Shown here: one piece after another, positions 1-5,915 of the stretch | How the letters are laid out: each line of letters opens with the position of its first letter | How positions within the stretch are numbered: position 1 is the first letter of the stretch | Assembly (NCBI GenBank): GCA_030017475.1 | Contig: JASEIO010000045.1 | Location: 1-12,136 of the forward strand | Reading direction: 5' to 3' | Length of the DNA stretch: 12,136 nucleotides | Source of the DNA: a bacterium | GTDB lineage: Bacteria > UBA9089 > JASEIO01 | Notes under the pieces: model-generated | Told to the model about the DNA's origin: nothing | The model's input: only the letters and a program-made list of their open reading frames with translations | Database searches by the model: none | Position numbers and translations under genes: made by a program

Positions 1-78
1 GAAATATTGTTTGACAATTATTACAAGACTGGATACCATGTACCTATGCCAGCCATAGAAATTACAAAAAACTGTTGA
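1..78 (+). CDS. Possible 3' end of an upstream gene (partial)
   Basis: Frame 1 is open from the window edge to a TGA at 76-78 and reads as a 25-residue tail ending in YHVPMPAIEITKNC. The amino-acid mix looks protein-like and a terminator-like hairpin follows about 35 bases later, which fits the end of a transcription unit. Twenty-five open codons is too short to prove coding and I do not recognise the family. Bases to the left of the window would settle it. Confidence 0.35.
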   Translation, partial: EILFDNYYKTGYHVPMPAIEITKNC

Positions 79-104
79 CAGGACAAGCCTGATTGTAGTA
101 AAAT
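75..104 (+). promoter_or_regulatory. Sigma-70-type promoter upstream of the first FlgO-like gene
   Basis: TTGACA at 75-80 and TAAAAT at 99-104 are separated by 18 bases, a near-consensus pair. Transcription would start near 111 and leave a leader of about 140 bases before the GTG start at 250. The hairpin at 113-150 would then sit at the very 5' end of the RNA. A second TTGACA at 11-16 has only a poor -10 partner (TACCAT, 34-39). Confidence 0.45.
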
Positions 105-112
105 ATTTAAAA

Positions 113-150
113 CAAAAAGGGATCGGCCTCTCACTTCCAATCCCTTTTGT
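113..150 (+). terminator. Hairpin: upstream terminator or 5'-leader stem
   Basis: AAAAGGGAT (115-123) is exactly complementary to ATCCCTTTT (140-148), with a 16-base loop; CA/TG pairs could extend it past one bulged A. The A-tract/T-tract flanks are typical of a two-way intrinsic terminator, but the G+C core is only about five pairs and the T-run on the + strand is four. It may end transcription of the gene running in from the left, or, if the promoter at 75-104 is used, form a 5'-end stem in the leader of the FlgO-like gene. Both readings are inference. Confidence 0.4.
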
Positions 151-236
151 GTAACAATGCCTTTTTTGTCTTTAAAACTTACCATAGCATAGGCTTTGAG
201 TTATGTTAAGTAGTTTTTTAGACTAAATTTGAGGCT

Positions 237-246
237 AAGGAGGTGG
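237..246 (+). promoter_or_regulatory. Ribosome binding site that fixes the start at 250
   Basis: AAGGAGGTGG lies with its GGAGG core six bases before the GTG at 250. A TTG at 229 opens the same frame but lies upstream of this site, so it would place the Shine-Dalgarno sequence inside the coding region. The GTG start also yields MFK..., matching the start of the downstream paralogue (4328). Confidence 0.8.
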
Positions 247-249
247 AAG

Positions 250-1488
250 GTGTTTAAGCGAACAGAAACATTAATTGGTTTAGTGGTGATGATGTTCCTT
301 GTGGGTCTTGTGGCAACAGAGGTATCAGCTTGGGGAAGGAAAAAGGAAGAGAAGGTCGTGTCTTCTGGGATTGTAGAACCTACGGCCACAACAGATACTT
401 CAGCAGGTGATATGGATGCAAGGATTGATGAGCTGGTTGGGCAGATATCAAATAGTATGATCCAGGAGAAGAAGACGAAGATTGCTGTGATCGAGTTCAC
501 TGATCTTCAGGGAAATGTCACAAACTTTGGAAGGTATCTGGCTGAGGAGTTAATCACCAAGCTCTTCCAGACCGGTAAGTTTCGGGTAATCGAGAGGCAG
601 CTCTTAAACAAGGTCGTTGAAGAACAGAAGTTGACCCTAACCCAATTGATCGATCCTGAATCAGCAAAGCAATTGGGAAGAATCTTGGGGGTAGATGCTA
701 TTGTCAGTGGCACAATTACAGACTTAGTAGATAAACTTAAGGTAAATGCACGCATCATTGGCACAGAGACGGGTGATGTTTTCGCTGTGGCTTCAGCAGC
801 CATTACTAAGGATGAAACAGTAGTGAGGTTAATGGAGACTACAGAGGCAAGGCCAACTGTTGCAGGAACGAAGGCACAAACCACAACCTATACTAAACCT
901 AAATCAACAATTGGAGAGGAAGTGGTAATCTTCAAAGAAGACTTTTCTGAATATGAGGAGGGTGATTGTCCTACTGATTGGGGAGACAATGTTTATGTAC
1001 AAACGTTAAAAGATGGAAGAAAATATCTTGTATCGTCTTTACCTGGTCGCCATACCGTAGGACAAAATGTTGACCTTCCAAAAAATTTCTATTTACAATT
1101 CGATTTTAATGTGAGTGCTAAACACTCCCTCCAAGATATATATAAATATTATGAACCCGATCCACACTCCACAATATCTTTAGTCGATGCAAAAGACATG
1201 AAATATTCAATAGATTGGGAGCTTTATGGCAATCATTTTACTTTGCCAGATGGTACAAGAAATAGTAGTGAAATAGAGGGAGATAAAACCCTCAGATTAA
1301 ATGTAACAGATAATGTAATAAAAATTTATGTTGATGGAAAATTTGTTATATCAGGAGTAATGAAGGGGTTTGATAAATTTGTTCGATTTGAAGTTGATGT
1401 ACTCCATACACCATATTTTCATTATGGGGACCTTAGGGGTTATTGTAATGTACATTTGACTAATTTCATAATTGAAAGAAAACCTTAA
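250..1488 (+). CDS. Secreted FlgO/CsgG-like protein with C-terminal lectin-like domain (paralogue 1)
   Basis: 412 residues from the GTG start. Residues 1-28 form a signal peptide (MFKRTETLIGLVVMMFLVGL...VSA/W) with no lipobox cysteine, so signal peptidase I cleavage and a periplasmic or surface protein are likely. Residues ~75-200 match the FlgO/CsgG-like fold: KIAVIEF, GRYLAEELIT, FRVIERQLL, LGVDAIVSGTITD, and the NARIIGTETGDV stretch. Proteins of this type act in outer-membrane assemblies (FlgO near the Vibrio flagellum, CsgG in curli export). A Thr/Lys-rich linker (~200-224) leads to a beta-rich domain (~226-410) containing FKEDFSEYEEGDCP, LPGRHTVGQNVDLP, IKIYVDGKFV and LTNFII, which resembles concanavalin A-type lectin/LamG or DUF1080-like folds, so a sugar- or wall-binding role is inferred. 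It is a close paralogue of the gene at 4328 but is not a lipoprotein. The stop codon lies inside the shared 3' repeat. Substrate and partners are unknown. Confidence 0.85.
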   Translation: MFKRTETLIGLVVMMFLVGLVATEVSAWGRKKEEKVVSSGIVEPTATTDTSAGDMDARIDELVGQISNSMIQEKKTKIAVIEFTDLQGNVTNFGRYLAEELITKLFQTGKFRVIERQLLNKVVEEQKLTLTQLIDPESAKQLGRILGVDAIVSGTITDLVDKLKVNARIIGTETGDVFAVASAAITKDETVVRLMETTEARPTVAGTKAQTTTYTKPKSTIGEEVVIFKEDFSEYEEGDCPTDWGDNVYVQTLKDGRKYLVSSLPGRHTVGQNVDLPKNFYLQFDFNVSAKHSLQDIYKYYEPDPHSTISLVDAKDMKYSIDWELYGNHFTLPDGTRNSSEIEGDKTLRLNVTDNVIKIYVDGKFVISGVMKGFDKFVRFEVDVLHTPYFHYGDLRGYCNVHLTNFIIERKP

Positions 1489-1539
1489 AAACTGCCACTT
1501 CAGAGCTCTTGGTCGGTAACATCGTCCTAAGAGAGATAA
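784..1539 (+). repeat. Long mosaic repeat, copy A (lectin-domain half of paralogue 1 plus 3' tail)
   Basis: This segment repeats at 4856-5629. Positions 784-1092 match 4856-5164 with a single mismatch (1004/5076) over 309 bases. Similarity then drops but stays clear through the rest of the gene, with loop-length differences near 1111-1167 and 1402-1450. It resumes outside the gene as a 65-base tail (1475-1539 against 5565-5629, six or seven mismatches). Upstream of 784 the paralogues differ at most third codon positions. Copy A lacks 81 bases present in copy B (5484-5564). Confidence 0.9.
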
Positions 1540-1589
1540 GGTTCTCAACCTAATAATTTTTGAGTGAATCTTTAGAGAGGGTGTAATTT

Positions 1590-1728
1590 ATGGAACGGTT
1601 AGATTGGATAACCATTAATCCTGAAATCTGTCCTTGGCCAGCCGACCATTCGTGGTATGAGGATAACAGTTTCGGCTATCCTAAAGCAATTGGCAAGTGG
1701 AATGACACATTCTGAAATTCAACCTTAG
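1590..1728 (+). pseudogene. Frameshifted, truncated DUF433-family gene (antitoxin-like)
   Basis: ATG at 1590, after a GAGAGGG-type ribosome site, reads MERLDWITINPEIC, the typical start of DUF433 proteins. The frame then leaves the family. In the +1 frame from about 1636 the sequence reads GQPTIRGMRITVSAILKQL followed by ASGMTHSEIQP and a TAG (1726-1728), which is the continuation expected for DUF433 (consensus roughly NPEICHGKPxIRGxRIxVxxIL). One inserted base around 1632-1635 explains the shift. The C-terminal third of the domain is missing. DUF433 proteins are small helix-turn-helix-like proteins often paired with PIN or DUF5615 toxins; no toxin partner is visible. It fills most of the 272-base gap between the two envelope genes. 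Confidence 0.75.
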
Positions 1729-1760
1729 CATTGAGCAAATTCTAAAGGAGGTGGTAGTCC

Positions 1761-2378
1761 ATGGGAAGATGGACAGTGGGTTTAGTGTTTTTAGTAATGG
1801 CAGTTTTGGTTCTTTCAAGCTGTGCCACAAGAGGCCCGATTGTGGGCAAGCAGAGTGTCGTTGAGACGAGTGGCAAGAAGGGAGATTGGATCAATGCCAG
1901 GGAAGACTACTTTGAAAAGAAAGGGAATATGTATTTTCGTGGCCTGGTGCATAAGGCTTATGATTTGGCCCTTGGCAGACGTCAGGCAGAGGCAGATGCC
2001 AAAAAGAGAATTACCGAATCGATCACCAGCCTTGTCCGCACAGAATATGAGGATTATGCCAGGGGGGCAAACATGAGCGAGGATGATGTAGGTAGATTTG
2101 TAGCTGATGGGATTGCCTGGACCTCAGAGAACATCAGGATAAGTGGGATTATGCCTGATGAGTCTTACTGGGAGAAGGTTGAGGCCTCCACTTATGAAGG
2201 TGTTGAGTATTTTTATAACTGCTATGTCCTCGTCAAAATGTCCAAGACCGATTATAACAGGACCCGGAGTAGAGCTATCGATGGATTGATAGAGAAGGCA
2301 AGGGCAGAGAAGAACAAATTGGCTGAAGAGGCTGCTATGGAACTGAAGAGAAAATTGGAAAAGGGGGAGATCCAATAA
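1761..2378 (+). CDS. LPP20-like outer-membrane lipoprotein
   Basis: 205 residues. The ATG follows AAGGAGGTGG (1745-1754) at ideal spacing. The N-terminus is a lipoprotein signal: Arg3, a hydrophobic run at 7-18, and lipobox L18-S19-S20-C21 with Ala at +2, so lipidation at Cys21 and outer-membrane sorting are likely. The mature part (~42-165) resembles the LPP20/FlgP group: a short beta pair (MYFRGLV), a helix rich in Ala/Arg (GRRQAEADAKKRITESI), then strands ending in YFYNCYVLVKMSK. Residues 170-203 form a charged helix that could be a coiled coil. The family is poorly characterised biochemically; in Vibrio the related FlgP is an outer-membrane lipoprotein near the flagellum. Its place between FlgO-like and LPP20/FlgT-like genes suggests one envelope complex. 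Its stop at 2376 is followed at once by the ribosome site of the broken gene at 2394. Confidence 0.8.
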   Translation: MGRWTVGLVFLVMAVLVLSSCATRGPIVGKQSVVETSGKKGDWINAREDYFEKKGNMYFRGLVHKAYDLALGRRQAEADAKKRITESITSLVRTEYEDYARGANMSEDDVGRFVADGIAWTSENIRISGIMPDESYWEKVEASTYEGVEYFYNCYVLVKMSKTDYNRTRSRAIDGLIEKARAEKNKLAEEAAMELKRKLEKGEIQ

Positions 2379-2396
2379 AGGAGGTAAAAGGCTATA
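2379..2396 (+). promoter_or_regulatory. Ribosome binding site pointing at an ATA codon
   Basis: AGGAGGT (2379-2385) is followed after eight bases by ATA at 2394-2396, the position where an ATG would be expected. No ATG or GTG in that frame lies nearby; the next candidate is TTG at 2409, too far from the site, and the ATG at 2405 is out of frame. The same arrangement is seen upstream of the DHQ synthase II gene. Confidence 0.5.
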
Positions 2397-2711
2397 AAGG
2401 ATCTATGCTTGTCAGAGGGGAAGAAGATAAAGGTAATTTTATTGGGAGAAGGACCAACTGACTTAACAGGACAAGGGGAAGATTCTAAACCATGGAATAA
2501 ACTGGAAGAGCTTGGAGAAAAGATTGCCAGGTCATGGAAATCAGAAAGACATAGTTGGCAATTGATTTCAGAAGGTAGAAGGTGAACAATATATTGTTTG
2601 GATGTCAGTGTGGTTGTTAATTCGTATGAGGTGTCCTCTGCTATCTCTCGTGGCACTGAAGAAAGCGAGATAGCCATAGAATTTGTCAAATTGAAAAGGT
2701 GGGTTATATGA
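2394..2711 (+). pseudogene. Unrecognised gene interrupted by an in-frame TGA
   Basis: One frame runs from ATA (2394) to TGA (2709-2711), about 105 codons, broken only by TGA at 2583-2585. Before the break it reads GKKIKVILLGEGPTDLTGQG and later KLEELGEKIARSWKSERHSW; after it, TIYCLDVSVVVNSYEVSSAI and then RGTEESEIAIEFVKLKRW. Both halves look like real protein. The terminal TGA overlaps the next gene's ATG as ATGA, the usual sign of a translationally coupled pair. This suggests a genuine gene recently lost to a stop mutation (for example CGA to TGA), a sequence error, or recoding. The ATA start is either a second lesion (ATG to ATA) or a real AUA start. No signal peptide is visible and I do not recognise the family. 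Confidence 0.6.
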
Positions 2712-4210
2712 CTACTAAGACAAGACTAATATCCTGGTATTATCTTGTGGTATTTGCCGTGGTTTTATGCCAATTTGTCTTCTCTCACAGCCAAAGTTAT
2801 GCCGCCAAGAAGCCTAAATGGATAATGAAGCCACCAGAGGACAGACAATATATCTATGTTGTCGGTGTGGCTACTGGTGCTCCCTCCTTGCAAGAGGGAA
2901 GAAGATTAGCCATCAGCAACGCCGTTTCTGAGATAGTCCAGTTCTTTGGGTATAAGTCGAGTGTCAAGTTTAATGAGAAGAGGACAGAACTCTATACCAA
3001 GGTTATGGATCAGTTTGAGGCCATCTCTAAGGGTGCGACGATCAAGGGATCATTCCTTGATGAATGGTACTTTGAAGAGGATAAGGAGAAGGGTACCTAT
3101 GATGTTTTTGTCCTTGTCCGCTTCCCAAGGGAGGAGATAAACAGGGAGAAGGCTCGACAAAAGAGGAAGGAGGCTGAGAAGGCATATCTTAGCCAGAAGA
3201 GCCTGAAGGAGGCAAAAGATGCTGAAGCAAAAGGAGACATCATTACCTCCTTTGCCCAATATATTCAGGCCTTAAGATTATCGCGAGACATAGAGGGTGG
3301 TGAAGTTATTCACTCCCAGGCCGTAAGCTCCTTAAATAGTCTTGCCAGCCGGCTTCAAATACAAGAGGTCTCTGGAAATAATCAGCAGGGGGAGCTATCC
3401 AAGGGGTTAGAAAAACCATTGGTTATCAGGGTAGTATTAAAAGGCACTACTGGAGAAACCCCGATAAAGGATCTTCCAATCTTATTTGAGTTTGTTCAAT
3501 CAAGTGGTGTCCTGACCCCCAGGACAAGAACCAATGAGAATGGAGAGGCATCAACGCAGGTAACAAAGATTGAGTCCCTCTCGGATGAAAATATGGTTAA
3601 GGTAGCACTCGATGTGGACCAAATTCTTCCTATCACATCTGATTTAGCAGAAGAGGACCTAAGAACCCTCTCTTCCATTATTACCCTGCTCGGGGAGAAG
3701 GAGGTAGTATTTCTCTTTGGCTCTTATGTCACAAAGAAGGATCTCAGGGTCATCATTCTTGTCCAGGAGAAGAACCTGGAAGAAGATATGTGGGAATCCA
3801 TTGTGGGCAACGAACTCTCCTCAAGGCTTCTTGAGGCAGGTTACAAGATAATTGGGGATCAGGATATAGGCAAGACCAATATGGAGAGACTGAAGTTTGC
3901 TATCCAGAAAGATAAGCTATTCTCCTTAAGGCATGAGTATTCAAGGCTGGCTGACCTTATCGTTACTGGCAGTGTTTCTACCCGGCCTGGTGGCCAGAAT
4001 CCTTATGGTATGATCTCATCCCTGGCTGATGCCTATATAAAGGTTATCTCCCTTAAAGATGGAGAAGTAATCGCCCAAACCAACAAAATCGGCATAGCCG
4101 GCTTTGGGCTGACTGAGGAGCAGGCTGGAATCAATGCCCTAAAGAGAGTAAGCACCCTCATTGCCGATGCAATTATTGAGCAGATGGGACGAAGCCAGGT
4201 AGAAGAATAG
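2708..4210 (+). CDS. Multidomain exported protein: LPP20-like, Ig-like and CsgG/FlgT-like regions
   Basis: 500 residues from ATG 2708, chosen over GTG 2699 because AAGGTGG (2696-2702) is spaced correctly only for the ATG and because of the ATGA overlap with the broken gene. A signal peptide (1-33, hydrophobic core 10-25, cleavage near SYA/AK) lacks a lipobox. Residues ~36-145 are LPP20-like: PKWIMKPPED, YVVGVATGAPSLQEGRRLAI, and the closing strand YDVFVLVRFP. Residues 140-215 form a charged helix, likely coiled coil or a TPR-like hairpin. Residues ~236-305 look like an immunoglobulin-type beta domain (LPILFEF, TNENGEASTQVT). Residues ~325-490 resemble the FlgT C-terminal/CsgG-like fold (ELSSRLLEAGYKII, ADLIVTGSVSTR, AYIKVISLKDGEVIA). 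Vibrio FlgT also combines such parts, so an outer-membrane or periplasmic ring role is a reasonable inference. The exact function is unknown. Confidence 0.75.
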   Translation: MTTKTRLISWYYLVVFAVVLCQFVFSHSQSYAAKKPKWIMKPPEDRQYIYVVGVATGAPSLQEGRRLAISNAVSEIVQFFGYKSSVKFNEKRTELYTKVMDQFEAISKGATIKGSFLDEWYFEEDKEKGTYDVFVLVRFPREEINREKARQKRKEAEKAYLSQKSLKEAKDAEAKGDIITSFAQYIQALRLSRDIEGGEVIHSQAVSSLNSLASRLQIQEVSGNNQQGELSKGLEKPLVIRVVLKGTTGETPIKDLPILFEFVQSSGVLTPRTRTNENGEASTQVTKIESLSDENMVKVALDVDQILPITSDLAEEDLRTLSSIITLLGEKEVVFLFGSYVTKKDLRVIILVQEKNLEEDMWESIVGNELSSRLLEAGYKIIGDQDIGKTNMERLKFAIQKDKLFSLRHEYSRLADLIVTGSVSTRPGGQNPYGMISSLADAYIKVISLKDGEVIAQTNKIGIAGFGLTEEQAGINALKRVSTLIADAIIEQMGRSQVEE

Positions 4211-4327
4211 ATTGTTAACAATTGAGAGATAGGTCAAGCTTATATTGGTAGGGTATTTATTGTAATTCTTCAGGTCACCAAAGACCTTATAGAGATGGGT
4301 TTGCGATTTTGAGAAGGAGGAGAGTCA

Positions 4328-5494
4328 ATGTTTAAAACTTTGAGAAAAGGATTTGCCTTGGCAGTAATGTCAGGGCTTCTTTTGTCTGGATGTGGACCAA
4401 CCCAGCAAGTTATTAAGCAGCCAGAGCCTGTTACTACCACACAAGTGGCTGCTGAACCAGTAGCTACTGAGCCAGAAAGTAATATGGATGAGAGCATTAA
4501 TAAACTTGTTCAGAAGATATCACAGAGTATGACTGCCCAGAAGAAGACCACGATTGCAGTAATCGAATTTACGGACCTTCATGGCAATGTTACTAACTTT
4601 GGAAGGTATTTAGCCGAAGAATTGATTACAAGGCTCTTTGAGACAGGGAAATTCAGAGTGATTGAACGTAACCTTCTAAACAAGGTGATTGAAGAACAAA
4701 AGCTTACCTTAACCCAATTGATTGATCCTGCATCTGTCAAGCAGTTGGGAAAGATACTTGGTGTGGATGCTATTGTCAGCGGCACAATTACAGACTTAGT
4801 AGATAAACTTAAGGTAAATGCCCGTATCATTGGTACAGAGACAGGTGATGTATTTGCTGTGGCTTCAGCAGCCATTACTAAGGATGAAACAGTAGTGAGG
4901 TTAATGGAGACTACAGAGGCAAGGCCAACTGTTGCAGGAACGAAGGCACAAACCACAACCTATACTAAACCTAAATCAACAATTGGAGAGGAAGTGGTAA
5001 TCTTCAAAGAAGACTTTTCTGAATATGAGGAGGGTGATTGTCCTACTGATTGGGGAGACAATGTTTATGTACAAAGGTTAAAAGATGGAAGAAAATATCT
5101 TGTATCGTCTTTACCTGGTCGCCATACCGTAGGACAAAATGTTGACCTTCCAAAAAATTTCTATCTCCAATTCGATTTTAATAGGTATTTGTGGCCAAAA
5201 TCCACAATATCTTTAGTCGATGCAAAAGGCATGAAATATTCAATAGAATGGGACTGTTATAGTAATTATTTTACTTTGCCCGATGGTACAAGAAATATAA
5301 GTGGAATAGAGGGAGATAAGACCGTCAGATTAAATGTAATAGATAATGTAATAAAGATTTATGTTGATGGAAGATTTGTTATATCAGGAGTAATGAAGGG
5401 GTTTGATAAATTTGTTCGATTTGAAGTTGATGTAACCTATACATCAGGTGGTAGTTATATATATTTGACTAATTTCATAATTGGACAGCTTTAA
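4328..5494 (+). CDS. FlgO/CsgG-like lipoprotein with C-terminal lectin-like domain (paralogue 2)
   Basis: 388 residues; AGAAGGAGGAG (4312-4322) precedes the ATG. It carries a lipoprotein signal, MFKTLRKGFALAVMSGLL then L19-S20-G21-C22, so it is lipid-anchored, unlike paralogue 1. After a Pro/Thr/Glu-rich spacer (23-55), residues ~72-197 form the FlgO/CsgG-like domain (TIAVIEFTDL, GRYLAEELITRLF, VDAIVSGTITD). Residues 198-222 are the same linker as in paralogue 1, and residues ~224-387 the lectin-like domain (FKEDFSEYEEGDCP, LPGRHTVGQNVDLP, IKIYVDGRFV). Compared with paralogue 1 it has shorter loops at ~285-291 and ~369-377 and a different end (IIGQL). The non-coding gap before it (4211-4327) holds a palindrome ATTGTTAACAAT (4211-4222) and no clear promoter, so co-transcription with the upstream genes is likely. 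Ligand and partners cannot be read from the sequence. Confidence 0.85.
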   Translation: MFKTLRKGFALAVMSGLLLSGCGPTQQVIKQPEPVTTTQVAAEPVATEPESNMDESINKLVQKISQSMTAQKKTTIAVIEFTDLHGNVTNFGRYLAEELITRLFETGKFRVIERNLLNKVIEEQKLTLTQLIDPASVKQLGKILGVDAIVSGTITDLVDKLKVNARIIGTETGDVFAVASAAITKDETVVRLMETTEARPTVAGTKAQTTTYTKPKSTIGEEVVIFKEDFSEYEEGDCPTDWGDNVYVQRLKDGRKYLVSSLPGRHTVGQNVDLPKNFYLQFDFNRYLWPKSTISLVDAKGMKYSIEWDCYSNYFTLPDGTRNISGIEGDKTVRLNVIDNVIKIYVDGRFVISGVMKGFDKFVRFEVDVTYTSGGSYIYLTNFIIGQL

Positions 5495-5629
5495 GACAAT
5501 ACAGATAATATTTTTAGCTCCTTCAAAGCATTTCACACCCTATGTTCTCTCCACCTCGTTATACAAAGAAAACCTTAAAAACTGCCCATTCAGAGCTCTG
5601 GGTCGATAACATCGTCTTGAGAGAGATAA
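4856..5629 (+). repeat. Long mosaic repeat, copy B (lectin-domain half of paralogue 2 plus 3' tail)
   Basis: Partner of 784-1539. The near-identical core is 4856-5164. The non-coding tail (5565-5629) begins AAAGAAAACCTTAAAAACTG and includes CAGAGCTCTG, a 10-base palindrome that is broken by one base in copy A. Here the tail is separated from the stop codon by about 70 bases, whereas in copy A the stop codon lies within it. Confidence 0.9.
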
Positions 5630-5758
5630 AGTAATCCGGGGTGGTTCATTTCAGTGTGAAGGCTTGCGGTTAAAATATAGAGTTCGTTTCCGTGGTACCT
5701 GTTACAAGGTAGCTAACTTGATTTACCCCCTAAATAAAACCTTCAGAGATTTACTCTG

Positions 5759-5810
5759 TTCCTAATCCCTCAAATGTTTTCACTTCCAATTTTGATTGAG
5801 GAACCCTTTT
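5759..5810 (+). terminator. Weak intrinsic terminator candidate after paralogue 2
   Basis: TTCCTAATC (5759-5767) pairs with GATTGAGGAA (5794-5803) through nine pairs and one bulged G, with a long loop, followed by CCCTTTT. The stem is imperfect and the T-run short, so it is only a candidate for ending transcription of the envelope module. Confidence 0.3.
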
Positions 5811-5851
5811 CTGTGCCATCCTTATATCGGAGTTATAAAATAAATTATCTC

Positions 5852-5880
5852 TTGACAATATTTAAAAAACAACGTATATT
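5852..5880 (+). promoter_or_regulatory. Strong sigma-70-type promoter for the yacG-shikimate operon
   Basis: TTGACA (5852-5857) and TATATT (5875-5880) are separated by exactly 17 bases, a near-perfect consensus. The start point would fall near 5887, leaving a leader of about 30 bases before the yacG ATG at 5916. Genes from 5916 to 7873 are spaced by 2-12 bases and probably share this promoter; the genes to 12029 may also. Confidence 0.7.
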
Positions 5881-5915
5881 ATGAATAACATTCAAGAAAA
5901 TTTGCCACGATACTC

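Larger units (their letters stand above)
5495..5915 (+). other. Non-coding region between the envelope module and the yacG operon
   Basis: About 420 bases without a convincing gene. It contains the 65-base repeat tail (5565-5629), a weak terminator candidate (5759-5810) and the strong promoter at 5852-5880. No tRNA, riboswitch fold or open frame with a ribosome site stands out between 5630 and 5758. The word TCACTTCCAAT occurs both here (5780-5790) and in the loop/stem of the hairpin near the window start (130-141); its meaning is unknown. Confidence 0.6.

Noticed and set aside
229-249. TTG start adding seven residues to the first FlgO-like protein
   Set aside because: The strong Shine-Dalgarno sequence (237-246) lies downstream of that TTG and is correctly spaced for GTG 250, which also matches the paralogue's MFK start.
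2583-2612. Selenocysteine insertion at the internal TGA
   Set aside because: The residues around it (GRR-TIYC) are not a known redox motif, and the 14-base palindrome after the TGA has almost no loop and does not resemble a typical bacterial SECIS.
2252-2689. 145-codon minus-strand open frame over the broken gene
   Set aside because: It is antisense to the lipoprotein gene end and to a + strand frame that reads better as protein and couples to the next gene; no ribosome site or recognisable product.
2699-2707. GTG 2699 as start of the LPP20/FlgT-like gene
   Set aside because: It lies within the AAGGTGG ribosome site used by ATG 2708, and the ATGA overlap with the upstream frame favours 2708.
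4211-4222. Palindrome ATTGTTAACAAT before paralogue 2 as an operator
   Set aside because: No promoter elements accompany it and no second copy was found in the window.
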